Shown here piece by piece: positions 32,471 to 40,724 of a DNA stretch of 64,000 nucleotides (position 1 is its first letter; each line of letters starts with the position of its first letter). The notes under the pieces are model-generated. The model was not told the origin of the DNA. It worked only from the letters and a program-made list of their open reading frames with translations, and made no database searches. Origin of the DNA: Planctomycetota bacterium (GTDB taxonomy: Bacteria > Planctomycetota > SZUA-567 > H5-PLA8). Location of the stretch: contig JAOSKN010000001.1 of assembly GCA_027493525.1 (NCBI GenBank), positions 496,001 to 560,000 of the forward strand. The letters are read 5' to 3'. The position numbers were made by a program, and so were the translations under genes.

Positions 32471-33777
32471 GGCGCAGGCTCCTCCCCGGCGTCCGCGCGG
32501 ACCCAGCGGCGCGCCTTCATCTCGAAGCGCGGCAGCGCGCCGGCCGCCACGGGTTCCACGGGGATCCGCAGGTTGAAGGCCTCGCGGAAGCGCGCCTCCA
32601 GGCGCGCGGCAAGTTCCTTCGCGTCGGCGGCCGGGGCGGCTTCGATCTGGACCTTCAATTCCGTCATCCCCGCCTTCGCGCCGACCTCGACGCGAAACTC
32701 CACGACCTCGCCGCAGGAGCGCACGACTTCCTCGACCGCGCCCGGGTACACGTTTACGCCTCGAATCAGGAGCATGTCGTCGGTGCGACCGAGGATCCCG
32801 CCTTCGAGTGCCAGTTCGTACGAACCGCAGGCGCACTGCGGGGCGGCGGCCGAGCGGACCAAGTCCCCGGTGCGGTAGCGCAGCAGCGGCGAGCCGGGCC
32901 GGGCGAGCGTCGTCAGGACCAGTTCGCCCGCCGCGCCGGGCGGCAGGGGCGCGCCATCGGCCGGGTTCACGACCTCGGGCAGGTAGGCGTCCTCGATGAC
33001 GTGAAGCACGTCCGAACGCGCCGGGCAGGCATAGGTCACCGGGCCGACCTCCGTCATGCCGTGGTGGTCGTAGACGCGCGCGCGGGGCCAGGCCTTTTCG
33101 ATCCCGAGCCGCACGGAGGGGAGCGAGCCACCGGGCTCGCCGGCCACCAGGATCGCGCGCACGCGCGAGGCGTTCAGGTTCACCCCTTCGGCGGCGGCGA
33201 CTTCCGCCAGCCGGCGCGCGTAGGTCGGCGTACAGCAGAGCGCGGTCGCCTGGAGGTCCAGGATCGTCTTGAGTCGCGCGAGGCTGCTCAGGCCGCCGCC
33301 GGGCAGGCAGAGCGCGCCGAGCTGCCGCGCGGCCTCGAAAGCCGTCCAGAAGCCCAGGAACGGCCCGAAGGAGAACGCGAAGAAGATCCGGTCGGCGCGA
33401 TCCACGCCCGCGGCGGCGTAGACGCGCTTCCAGTTTTCGAGCAGCCCTTGCCAGTCCTCGGGCGTGTCCAGCCAGCGCAGCGGCTCGCGCGTGCTCCCGC
33501 TGGTCTGGTGGCAGCGCGAGTAGCGCTCCAAGGGATACGACAAATCCGTGCCGTACGGCGGGTGGCGCTCCTGATCCCGGGCGAGTTCGGCCTTGGTCGT
33601 GAAAGGCGCGGCCCGCGTGAAGGCGGCGAGCTCCGCCGCTTCCGGTCCCACGCCCGTCCCGGCGAGTTTCGCGGCGTAGAAGCGATTGGCCGGCAGGATC
33701 GCCGCCAGGAGCGCACGGAGCTTCTCAAGCTGCCGGCGCTCAAGTTCGGCGCGGTCGGGAAAGCCGTGTTCGATCAC
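32467..33777 (-). CDS. PaaK-like adenylate-forming ligase
   Basis: 436-residue member of the phenylacetate-CoA ligase family, which activates aryl or acyl acids with ATP. The phosphate loop is QTSGSTREPLRW. YDHHGMTEVGPVTYACP is the A5-like motif, and LLRYRTGDLV with GRTDDMLLIRGVNVYP are the A7/A8 motifs. The C-terminal AMP-binding subdomain is complete. The length is close to PaaK (about 430). It is 7 bp after the DMT-like gene and overlaps the LolD-type gene by four bases. The family suggests an aromatic substrate, which the chorismate-lyase-like neighbour would supply; this is inference. Confidence 0.87.
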   Translation of the reverse strand: MIEHGFPDRAELERRQLEKLRALLAAILPANRFYAAKLAGTGVGPEAAELAAFTRAAPFTTKAELARDQERHPPYGTDLSYPLERYSRCHQTSGSTREPLRWLDTPEDWQGLLENWKRVYAAAGVDRADRIFFAFSFGPFLGFWTAFEAARQLGALCLPGGGLSSLARLKTILDLQATALCCTPTYARRLAEVAAAEGVNLNASRVRAILVAGEPGGSLPSVRLGIEKAWPRARVYDHHGMTEVGPVTYACPARSDVLHVIEDAYLPEVVNPADGAPLPPGAAGELVLTTLARPGSPLLRYRTGDLVRSAAAPQCACGSYELALEGGILGRTDDMLLIRGVNVYPGAVEEVVRSCGEVVEFRVEVGAKAGMTELKVQIEAAPAADAKELAARLEARFREAFNLRIPVEPVAAGALPRFEMKARRWVRADAGEEPAP

Positions 33778-33784
33778 GCAAACC

Positions 33785-34360
33785 TCAATGCACGGCGCCC
33801 GGCTTCGGCGCGGCGTCCGGCGTATCGGCGGGCGCGGCCTGCGCGGGCTTCTGCGGCGCGGGGCCGGGCTTGTACAGGGAAACCAGCGCGCCGCCGGCGG
33901 CCGCCAGCAGGATCCCCAGCCAGAATTGAGGCTTGACCGACCCCCACCCGCCTTCCGGCGGATGCAGGATCAGCGCGTACAACGCGTTGATCACCGGCGC
34001 GCCGCCGAAGATCAGGCTCATCACGAAGATCGGCTTCCCTCCCGCGCCCAGGGCCAGGAGCACGCAGAAGGCGCCCGCCGCGCCGACGATCCCGGCGAAG
34101 AGCGACCACATCATCCCTGGCATCGGCATGTCGCGGAAGCTGGCCTTGTTCAGCACCAGCACCGCCAGCGGCGCAAGCACCGCCGTAAGGAAGTACGCGA
34201 TGCCCACGAACAGAAACGCCTTGTAGCGCCCGTTGGCCGGGTCTTTCATGGCCAGTTGGCCGGTATGCAGGAACGCGCCGTACAGGCCCCACGCGGCGAC
34301 GGTCATCAGCGCCCAGACAAGCCAGGCGTTTCCGGTAGGCGGTGCGGATTCGGGCGGCAT
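33785..34360 (-). CDS. DMT-like integral membrane protein
   Basis: 191-residue protein with about five membrane helices and a Pro/Ala-rich cytoplasmic tail (PGPAPQKPAQAAPADTPDA). WALMTVAAWGLYGAFLHTGQ resembles one repeat of the drug/metabolite transporter (EamA) family, in which single-repeat proteins can pair. It is packed between the thioesterase and the PaaK-like ligase. Transport of the pathway product is possible, but the family call is only moderate. Confidence 0.6.
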   Translation of the reverse strand: MPPESAPPTGNAWLVWALMTVAAWGLYGAFLHTGQLAMKDPANGRYKAFLFVGIAYFLTAVLAPLAVLVLNKASFRDMPMPGMMWSLFAGIVGAAGAFCVLLALGAGGKPIFVMSLIFGGAPVINALYALILHPPEGGWGSVKPQFWLGILLAAAGGALVSLYKPGPAPQKPAQAAPADTPDAAPKPGAVH

Positions 34361-34405
34361 GCGCTTCTCCAGGTACGCGGCGGTTCAAACGGCTCGAACG
34401 GAGTG

Positions 34406-34858
34406 CTACGGCGGCCCGTCCACGGCGGCGCCGCCGCGCACGGGTTCGATCAGCACCGCGATCTCGGCGGGGATCGGGACGGCTTTCATGTTCCCCGCCC
34501 CGTCGCGGCGCACGCAGGCCACCGTGAACCTGCCCTGCGCGACCTCCTCCGCGCCGCCGGACAGCCGGCGGAAGACGAAATCGTACACGAGCACCTTCTC
34601 GCGCCTTTCGGCGACGCGCAGGTGGATCTCCACCTCGTCCTCGAAGCGCAGCGGGCGGCGGTATTCGCAGCTCGCCTGGACGCGCGGCCAGCCCACGGCG
34701 CCCGGCGCGGCATGGGGATGGATCGTAAGCCCCAGCGAGCGGAAAAAGGCGTGCTCGGCGGCTTCCATGAACCGAAAGTAGTTCGAGAAATGCATGATCC
34801 CCGCCGCGTCGGTCTCGGCGAATTCCACGCGCCTCACGATCCGAAATTCACTCGCCAT
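34406..34858 (-). CDS. Acyl-CoA thioesterase, YbgC/4HBT family
   Basis: 150-residue hotdog-fold thioesterase. The N-terminal VEFAETDAAGIMHFSNYFRF contains the catalytic aspartate of the 4-hydroxybenzoyl-CoA thioesterase class (D-x-x-G-(I/V)-x-(H/Y)). It would hydrolyse an aryl- or acyl-CoA. The position between a glycosyltransferase and a PaaK-like ligase, in an operon with a chorismate-lyase-like protein, makes a hydroxybenzoyl thioester an attractive substrate, but YbgC-type proteins also act on fatty acyl-CoAs. Confidence 0.88.
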   Translation of the reverse strand: MASEFRIVRRVEFAETDAAGIMHFSNYFRFMEAAEHAFFRSLGLTIHPHAAPGAVGWPRVQASCEYRRPLRFEDEVEIHLRVAERREKVLVYDFVFRRLSGGAEEVAQGRFTVACVRRDGAGNMKAVPIPAEIAVLIEPVRGGAAVDGPP

Positions 34859-34962
34859 GACGGACGTTGCTCCGGCTCGCCGGCGCCTCGGATACGCGGA
34901 GGCGCCTAGACATGTGGAATTCATGAAGCCTGCGGCTGTCGTGCGGGCGCCACCGGTGCCGT

Positions 34963-36300
34963 TCACCCATTCCGTCGTTCTCCGTGACTCCGTGCCTCCG
35001 CGGCTTGAATGGACGAGCCCGCGCGGACGTAGGCCTCCAGCGCCTCCCGCGCCATGCGTTCGACGCCGAAGCGCAAGACGACGTTGCGCCGGCCGGCCTC
35101 GCCCAGTTCGCGCGCGCGGGCCGGGTTCCGCAGCAGTTCTTCCAAGGCTTCGGCCAGCGCCTGGGGATCGTCGGCCGCGCACAGAATGCCGCCGCCGGTC
35201 TCCGCGAGCAATTCCGGAAACGCGCCGTGCTCGGGCTGAACGACCGGCACTCCGCAGGCCAGCGCCTCCAGCACGTAGAGCCCAAAGGCCTCGCCGTAGG
35301 TTGCGGGCACGGAGAGCGCCGAGAGCGTGCGCAAGAAGGCAATTTTCCCGGCGCGCGTCAGGTTCGGGTGCAGGCTCACGTCGGCATCCAGGCCGCGCGC
35401 GGCCAGGTCGCGCTTGAGTTCCTTCACGAACGCCGCGTCGGCGGGGCCCTGGCTGCCGGCAAGCTTCAGTCTCGCGCCGGGCACGCGACCGCGCATTTTG
35501 AGCCGCGCGAAGGCTTCGACGAGCGTCGGAAGCCCTTTCTCCGGGCTGAAGCGCGAGAGGTAGCCCACCGTCGGGGCCTCGGGCGCGCTCGGCGCCGGCG
35601 CGTAGCCGTTCAGGTCGATGCCGTTGTGGACCGCGTGAAAGCGCGCGGCCGGCAGGTTGCCCATCCGCGCGCGCATCGTCTCGCCGTAGTAGCGGCTGAC
35701 AGCGACGAAACCGTCGATCTCCGCGGCGCGCTCGCGCAGCACGCCCCAGGCCTCCGCGCGATGCGGTTCGGGGAGCGCGTCGAGGAAGAAGTCCTCGCCG
35801 TGGAGCGTGCAGACGACCGGTGCGCCGAGGTCCGCCTTCAGCCGCCGCGCCATGCCCAGCAGCAGCGCGTTGGAGAGGCTGATGACGTCGGGGCGCGGCT
35901 GCGGCTTCAGCCAGGCCGCCAGTTTCTCCAGTTCTTTCGCCTGGCGCCCGTCCTCGCCGCGCAGCATCGAGACGGTCAGCTCGCCGAGGACCTCGGGCGA
36001 AGCCTGGCCGGAAAACCCCGCCGCCCAGCGCAGGACCGCCGGATCGGCGAGGACCCGGTCCAGCAGCGCGGGGGCTTGCCGGAACAGCGCGGACTTCTGC
36101 TGCAGGTACACGCTGATGCCGCCGAAAAAGACCGGTGCGCCGGCGCTCGTGTCTTCCTCGTCCACCTGCAGGGGCATGTACAGCGGGACCATCAGCGCGT
36201 CGTGCCCCAACCGGCGCAGCTCGCGGACCAGCGCGTTGTCCCGCAGGCAGCTCCCGCAGAACATCCCGCCGGCGCCGGGGGTCAACTGGACGATGCGCAC
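34963..36300 (-). CDS. GT4-family glycosyltransferase
   Basis: 445-residue GT-B enzyme. The N-terminal domain starts VRIVQLTPGAGGMFCGSCLR with the donor-side glycine loop. The C-terminal domain carries VGYLSRFSPEKGLPTLVEAF and the E-x7-E motif in ATYGEAFGLYVLEALACGVP. It uses a nucleotide sugar, acceptor unknown. The GTG at 36300 overlaps the preceding FAD enzyme by 19 bp and is the only start that keeps the first beta strand. The last residues (ARSHGERRNG) are encoded by a short 8-bp repeat array, so the tail seems to have been acquired or rewritten. Confidence 0.87.
   Translation of the reverse strand: MRIVQLTPGAGGMFCGSCLRDNALVRELRRLGHDALMVPLYMPLQVDEEDTSAGAPVFFGGISVYLQQKSALFRQAPALLDRVLADPAVLRWAAGFSGQASPEVLGELTVSMLRGEDGRQAKELEKLAAWLKPQPRPDVISLSNALLLGMARRLKADLGAPVVCTLHGEDFFLDALPEPHRAEAWGVLRERAAEIDGFVAVSRYYGETMRARMGNLPAARFHAVHNGIDLNGYAPAPSAPEAPTVGYLSRFSPEKGLPTLVEAFARLKMRGRVPGARLKLAGSQGPADAAFVKELKRDLAARGLDADVSLHPNLTRAGKIAFLRTLSALSVPATYGEAFGLYVLEALACGVPVVQPEHGAFPELLAETGGGILCAADDPQALAEALEELLRNPARARELGEAGRRNVVLRFGVERMAREALEAYVRAGSSIQAAEARSHGERRNG
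34980..35003 (-). repeat. 8-bp tandem array at the 3' end of the GT4 gene
   Basis: Plus strand CTCCGTGA, CTCCGTGC, CTCCGCGG, three consecutive octamers. They lie inside the last codons of the glycosyltransferase, ending about 15 bp before its stop. The reverse strand reads GGAGGCACGGAGTCACGGAG, a motif I recall from many environmental genomes next to small mobile-looking genes. No such gene is attached here. Confidence 0.7.
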
Positions 36301-37565
36301 GGTGCTCCTTCGGCCGCCGTGAAGGGCCGGCCATGGCTCAGCGGTTCCGGCAGGCTCGCGAACTCCCGCACGCGGGTGAAAAGCTTGGAGTAGTCGCGGT
36401 GCAAGTTTCCGATCAGGCAATCCGTCAGGTCGTGATGCAGTTCGGGATATTTTCCGAAGAGGTCTTTGAAGTGGAAGTTCGTGTCGTAGAAGGCGTAAAC
36501 GAGCTGGCGCATCGACTCCAACCCATAGCAATACGTCTCGGCGTAGTCCTTGAAGCGCCTGGCCGAAACGTCGCCGTCCGCGAGCGCGAGGTCGATCGCG
36601 TCGGCGGCCAGTTCACCGCCCTTCAGGGCCAGCAGCACACCGGAGCTGAAGACGGGATCCAGGAAGGCGAACGCGTCGCCGCAGAGCAGCAGGCCGTCGG
36701 CGGCGCAGTACCTGGAGCGGTACGAGAACTCGCCGGTGGTCCGGAACGGCCCGCAGACCTCGCCCGGCGCCAGGTGCTTCTCGATCCAGGCGTTCTGTTT
36801 GACCTCGCGGTCGAAAATCGCCGGCAGCTCGCGGGTGTCGCGAAACAGGTAGTCCTTCTCGGCGACGACCCCGATGCTGACGACGTCGTGGGGCAGCGGG
36901 ATCCACCAGAACCAGCCCCTCCCGGGCAGGAAGGCGACGATGGTCGCGCCGCCGTCCTTGCCTTCGGGCCGAATCGCGCCCTTATAGTACGTCCAGACGG
37001 CGATCTTGTTGAGCACCGGGTCGCGCACGCGCCAGCCGCGGCGCGCCACGGTGAGCGCGTCGCGTCCGGAGGCGTCCACGGTCATCGGCGCGCGGAACAC
37101 GTGCTCCGCGCCGGACGGATCGAGCGCGCGCACGCCCACGGTCTGGGCGCCGTCCTGCAGAATCTCCTTAGCCTCCCAGCCCAGCCGGATGTCTGCACCC
37201 TTCTCACGCGCGTTCTCCTGCAGCATCCGGTCGAAATCCTGCCGCCAGACCTGCCAGGTGTGCGAACATGGATGGTCCCAGTGCTGCTCGAAGTAGAACG
37301 GCTGAGAGAGGTGCCCGCCGACGCTCACGAACTGCACGCTGTACTTGTCCACCGAGAAGCCGCCATGCTGAAGCCGGTCGAGTATGCCCAGGCGCTTGAG
37401 CGTGAAGTAGCAAAACGGAATCAGCGACTCGCCGATGTGGTAGCGCGGCGGCGCGCTCTTCTCGAGCAGGACCACGCGGCGGCCTTTCTCGGCCAGCAGC
37501 GCGGCGGCCGTCGTGCCCGCGGGGCCGCCCCCGACCACGACCACGTCGCAGGTATGCGTCGTCAC
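36282..37565 (-). CDS. FAD-dependent oxidoreductase, flavin halogenase-like
   Basis: 427-residue flavoprotein of the geranylgeranyl reductase/halogenase superfamily. FAD motifs are VVVVGGGPAGTTAA (residues 8-21), the GESLIP loop (45-50), and LLCGDAFAFLDPVFSSG. W218-x-W220-x-I222-P223 (WFWWIP) matches the WxWxIP signature of flavin-dependent halogenases. K74 in HGGFSVDKYS sits about where phenolic halogenases carry their conserved lysine. Many family members without known halogenation share part of this pattern, so plain hydroxylation or ring reduction remains possible. It lies 13 bp after the chorismate-lyase-like gene, which could supply a phenolic substrate. Confidence 0.8.
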   Translation of the reverse strand: MTTHTCDVVVVGGGPAGTTAAALLAEKGRRVVLLEKSAPPRYHIGESLIPFCYFTLKRLGILDRLQHGGFSVDKYSVQFVSVGGHLSQPFYFEQHWDHPCSHTWQVWRQDFDRMLQENAREKGADIRLGWEAKEILQDGAQTVGVRALDPSGAEHVFRAPMTVDASGRDALTVARRGWRVRDPVLNKIAVWTYYKGAIRPEGKDGGATIVAFLPGRGWFWWIPLPHDVVSIGVVAEKDYLFRDTRELPAIFDREVKQNAWIEKHLAPGEVCGPFRTTGEFSYRSRYCAADGLLLCGDAFAFLDPVFSSGVLLALKGGELAADAIDLALADGDVSARRFKDYAETYCYGLESMRQLVYAFYDTNFHFKDLFGKYPELHHDLTDCLIGNLHRDYSKLFTRVREFASLPEPLSHGRPFTAAEGAPCASSS

Positions 37566-37578
37566 GGCGCGACTCCCT

Positions 37579-38154
37579 TCACTTCGCCGGCAGCAGCGGC
37601 AGGATCTCCACGATCTCGGCCAGCGGCTCGCCCCGGTCGTCCAGAAGCGTATTGTGCCGCCCGTAGAGCGTGGGCGCGCCGCTCAGCCCCAGCACGCGCG
37701 TAATGTACGCGTCGCCGGTCAGCCGGAAGAAGTAGCTGGGCCGCCCCGAGTGCGGGATGCGCCGGTCGCGCAGGATCGCGCCGAGCGGCTTGCGGCACTC
37801 GAGGATCGCCGGGCGCGCGGCCTCCGGAAAGCGCTCCAGCCGGATCTCGATCGCGCCGTACTCGACCGGCAAGTTGCCGCCGTCGGTCAGGAGCAGGACC
37901 TGCCGCGCGAGGACGCCGTCCTTCACCTGCCGGCTCAGCACCTCCAGGTGCAGGCTCGCGCCGTGCCAGGCTTCCAACGTCGGCGTCATGTCGTTGCGGT
38001 GCGCCAGCAGATCGCGGTACAGCTTCGGCATCTCCTCGCCGCGAATCGCGCCGAAGGACGGCAGCGGCCGCCCGGCCTCGGCGTAGAACCGGTCGAGCGG
38101 GTAGAGCAGGCTGGTCACGCCGGACGGCGGCGAGGCGGTCTGTTTGCGCGGCAT
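37579..38154 (-). CDS. Chorismate lyase-like protein (UbiC/DUF98 fold)
   Basis: 191-residue protein whose pattern matches the chorismate pyruvate-lyase superfamily: LLAHRNDMTPTLEAWHG (49-65), R84 in VLARQVLLL, VEYGAIEI (97-104), PLG at 123-125, LYGRHN (163-168) and the acidic EIVEILP (180-186). In UbiC the arginine and the last glutamates bind chorismate and the product 4-hydroxybenzoate. I infer that it removes pyruvate from chorismate to give a hydroxybenzoate. It starts 18 bp after the radical SAM gene and is followed by the halogenase-like enzyme. The family also has members of unknown activity, so the reaction is not proven. Confidence 0.72.
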   Translation of the reverse strand: MPRKQTASPPSGVTSLLYPLDRFYAEAGRPLPSFGAIRGEEMPKLYRDLLAHRNDMTPTLEAWHGASLHLEVLSRQVKDGVLARQVLLLTDGGNLPVEYGAIEIRLERFPEAARPAILECRKPLGAILRDRRIPHSGRPSYFFRLTGDAYITRVLGLSGAPTLYGRHNTLLDDRGEPLAEIVEILPLLPAK

Positions 38155-38172
38155 GCTGGCCCCCGTTCCTTG

Positions 38173-39513
38173 TCAGGTGTAACGGATGTTACGGTGCTGC
38201 GGCAGGAAGAAGCCGTGCAGCAGCCGGTCCACCTGAAGCAGGCCCTCCCGCGAGAGCCCGATCTCGTCGCCTTCGACCTTCGCGAAGCCCCGGTCGCGCA
38301 GATCCTCCAGTTCGGCCGCGAAGCGTTCGCGCGGGTCGACCCCGAACTTGTCCCGGAAGTAGGTGGCGCGCACCCGCCCGAGCTTCAACTGCAGGATCCA
38401 CTCACGGATGAAGCGCTCCTCGGGCGTGGGGGTCAGCGCGCGCCAGAGCGGCAACTCGCCGCGCTGGAGCGCCTCGGCGTAGGCCTCGAAACTCGCGAGA
38501 TTCTGCAGGTGCGTGCCGCCGATGTGCCCGAAGCTCGCCACGCCGCCGCCGATGAGGTCCGCGCCGGTCCACAGGTAATCGCGGTAGCAGAACCGCGTCC
38601 GCTTCGGGTTCTTTACCACAGTGTAAGCGCTGGCGACCGTATAGCCGGCCGCCTCGAAGCGCGCGAAGGCCTCGGCGACCCAGCGCCGCTTGGTGGGCCA
38701 GTCGGCCACCGGCGCGGTGAGCTTCCCGTCGGCCTTCATCCGCTGGTAGATCGTCGTGTTGAACGGAATCTCCATCTGGTAGATCGTCACGCTGTCGGGG
38801 GCCAGCGCGACGGCCTTCTCGACAGCGTCCTGCCAGCGCTCTTCGGTCTCCTCGACCATGCCCGCGATGAGGTCGATATTGATCTGCGGGAAATCCAGTT
38901 CGCGCGCGTAGCCGTAGGCGCGGCCGATTTCCTTGCTGCGGTGCGCGCGCCCGTTGATCTCCAGCACATGGTCGTCGAAGTGCTCGACGCCAAGGGAGAG
39001 CCGCGTGACCCCGAGTTCTCGGATGATCTTCAGCTTGTGCTCGGTCAGCGTTCCCGGCTCGCACTCGAAGGCGACCTCCTCCGCCGCGTCCCACGGCAGC
39101 AGGCGCTTCATGCCGTCGGTGAGGTAAAGCAATTGGTCGGAACCGAGATAGGACGGCGTGCCGCCGCCGAAGTAGACGAAGTCGGGCCGGCGCCCGCCGA
39201 CGAAGGGCTTGCCGGCGTAGAGTTCCAACTCGCGCAGCAGGCCGTCGAGGTAACCCTTGATCTCCAGCGAGTTCTTGTCCGTGTAGACCTTGAAGTAGCA
39301 GAAGTGGCAACGCTTGCGGCAGAACGGGATGTGCGCGTAGACGCCCAGCTTGGCGCCGGGCTTCGGCGGGCGGTCGAGCGCCGCGCGCGCCTCGGCCAGG
39401 CGTTCGCCGGTCCAGCACGAGAACGGCGGATAATTGCTGACAAAAATGTTGCCGGCCTCGGTGGCCTCGGAACCGCTCGGCGCTCCCGGCGCGGCGCGTG
39501 TCTCGGAGCTCAT
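38173..39513 (-). CDS. HemN/HemW-like radical SAM protein
   Basis: 446-residue radical SAM enzyme. The iron-sulphur cysteines are C65, C69 and C72 in CRKRCHFCYF (CxxxCxxC, with the aromatic residue of the HemN family following). FVYFGGGTPSYLGSDQL is the SAM-binding segment, and the HemN-type C-terminal domain follows from about residue 330. Members of this group include coproporphyrinogen oxidase, the haem chaperone HemW and class C methyltransferases of secondary metabolism. Its place in a tight operon without haem genes favours the last group. Its ATG overlaps the upstream propeller gene by four bases. Confidence 0.85.
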   Translation of the reverse strand: MSSETRAAPGAPSGSEATEAGNIFVSNYPPFSCWTGERLAEARAALDRPPKPGAKLGVYAHIPFCRKRCHFCYFKVYTDKNSLEIKGYLDGLLRELELYAGKPFVGGRRPDFVYFGGGTPSYLGSDQLLYLTDGMKRLLPWDAAEEVAFECEPGTLTEHKLKIIRELGVTRLSLGVEHFDDHVLEINGRAHRSKEIGRAYGYARELDFPQINIDLIAGMVEETEERWQDAVEKAVALAPDSVTIYQMEIPFNTTIYQRMKADGKLTAPVADWPTKRRWVAEAFARFEAAGYTVASAYTVVKNPKRTRFCYRDYLWTGADLIGGGVASFGHIGGTHLQNLASFEAYAEALQRGELPLWRALTPTPEERFIREWILQLKLGRVRATYFRDKFGVDPRERFAAELEDLRDRGFAKVEGDEIGLSREGLLQVDRLLHGFFLPQHRNIRYT

Positions 39514-40700
39514 GGCGTGCCCCCCCGTTTAGGGCCGAAGGCATAGACGAACCCGTCGTCGGAGCCGACGACGATCGTGCCGCCCGCGAGGGCGGGCGAT
39601 CCCGAGATCGAGTCGCCGATCTCGTACGACCAGACCTCGGCCCCCGTTTCCAGGCGCGCGACGTACAGCCGCCCGTCGTCGGAGCCGCAGATCACGAAGC
39701 CATCGCTGGTAATCAGGGGCGAGCTGTTCACCTGCCCGCGCGTGGCGAGGGTCCAAACCTTCTCCCCCGTCTCCTTCTTCGCGCAGTGCAGCCGCTTGTC
39801 GCGCGAACCGAAGACGACGAACGGGCCGCTGACCGCGGGCGAACTGAAGAACGGGAAGTTCCGGTCCTTGTAGGTCCAGAGCGTCCCGCCGGTCCGTAGG
39901 TCCACGCACAGAAATTCGTCCTCGTAATGCCCCACATACGCGCGGCCGTTCTCCACGGCCGCCGATCCGGCGATCGGCGCCCCGACGGGCACCTGCTGCC
40001 GGCCCGCGCCGTCGGCCGCGTCCACGACATACAGCGAACCGTCGCAGCCGCCGAAGACCGCCTCCCCGGCGGAGACGGCCGGGGAGCCGTTGATGCGGTC
40101 GCCGGTCTCGTAGCGCCAGACCTCCTTGCCGTCGGCGGCTTCGAGGCAGTAGACGCGGCTGTCGTAGCTCCCGATCAGGACGCGGTGCCCCTGCTGGTCG
40201 GGGCGCGGGACGAAATTCGGGGCGCCCAGGATCTTGGCCTCGGTTCGAAAGCGCCAGCGCTCCCGCCCGTCGGCGGCGCTCAGCGCGTAGAGAATCCCGT
40301 CGCCCGAGCCAAAGACGACCAGATCGTCGAGCAGCAGCGGCGAGGATTCCACCGGCCCCCCGGTCTTGAAGGCCCAGAGTTTCGCGCCCGTGCGGCGATC
40401 GATGCAATAGAGGTGCTCGTCGTTGGACCCGATGTAGACGCGCTCGCCCTTGATGGCCGCGGAGGACTTGACCGCGTCTCCGGTTTCAAAGCGCCAGAGC
40501 AGGCCCAGCGGCGGCGGCGGCATCGGTTCGTCGGCGCAACCCAGCAGCGCGGGCCCGCCGCGGTACATGCGGGAGAACGCGCCGGCCTTGTGGTGGCGGA
40601 GTTCCTCCAGCCGCGACGGCGGCGGCTGGCTGACGCGCAGCAGCGACGCCGAGCCCAGGGCCACGGCGAGGATCACCAGGACGGTCAGGATGCCTCGCAT
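39510..40700 (-). CDS. Secreted PQQ-type beta-propeller protein
   Basis: 396-residue protein with an N-terminal membrane anchor or signal (MRGILTVLVILAVALGSASLL). Eight repeats of the type YIGSNDEHLYCIDRRTGAKLW follow, the tryptophan-docking pattern of quinoprotein propellers. None of the cofactor-site residues of true PQQ dehydrogenases could be pinpointed, so it is more likely a scaffold or ligand-binding propeller like BamB. It is translationally coupled to the radical SAM gene (4-bp overlap) and lies 24 bp after the alcohol dehydrogenase. Confidence 0.85.
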   Translation of the reverse strand: MRGILTVLVILAVALGSASLLRVSQPPPSRLEELRHHKAGAFSRMYRGGPALLGCADEPMPPPPLGLLWRFETGDAVKSSAAIKGERVYIGSNDEHLYCIDRRTGAKLWAFKTGGPVESSPLLLDDLVVFGSGDGILYALSAADGRERWRFRTEAKILGAPNFVPRPDQQGHRVLIGSYDSRVYCLEAADGKEVWRYETGDRINGSPAVSAGEAVFGGCDGSLYVVDAADGAGRQQVPVGAPIAGSAAVENGRAYVGHYEDEFLCVDLRTGGTLWTYKDRNFPFFSSPAVSGPFVVFGSRDKRLHCAKKETGEKVWTLATRGQVNSSPLITSDGFVICGSDDGRLYVARLETGAEVWSYEIGDSISGSPALAGGTIVVGSDDGFVYAFGPKRGGTP

Positions 40701-40724
40701 CGACGTACGCGCTCCGCCCGGTCT

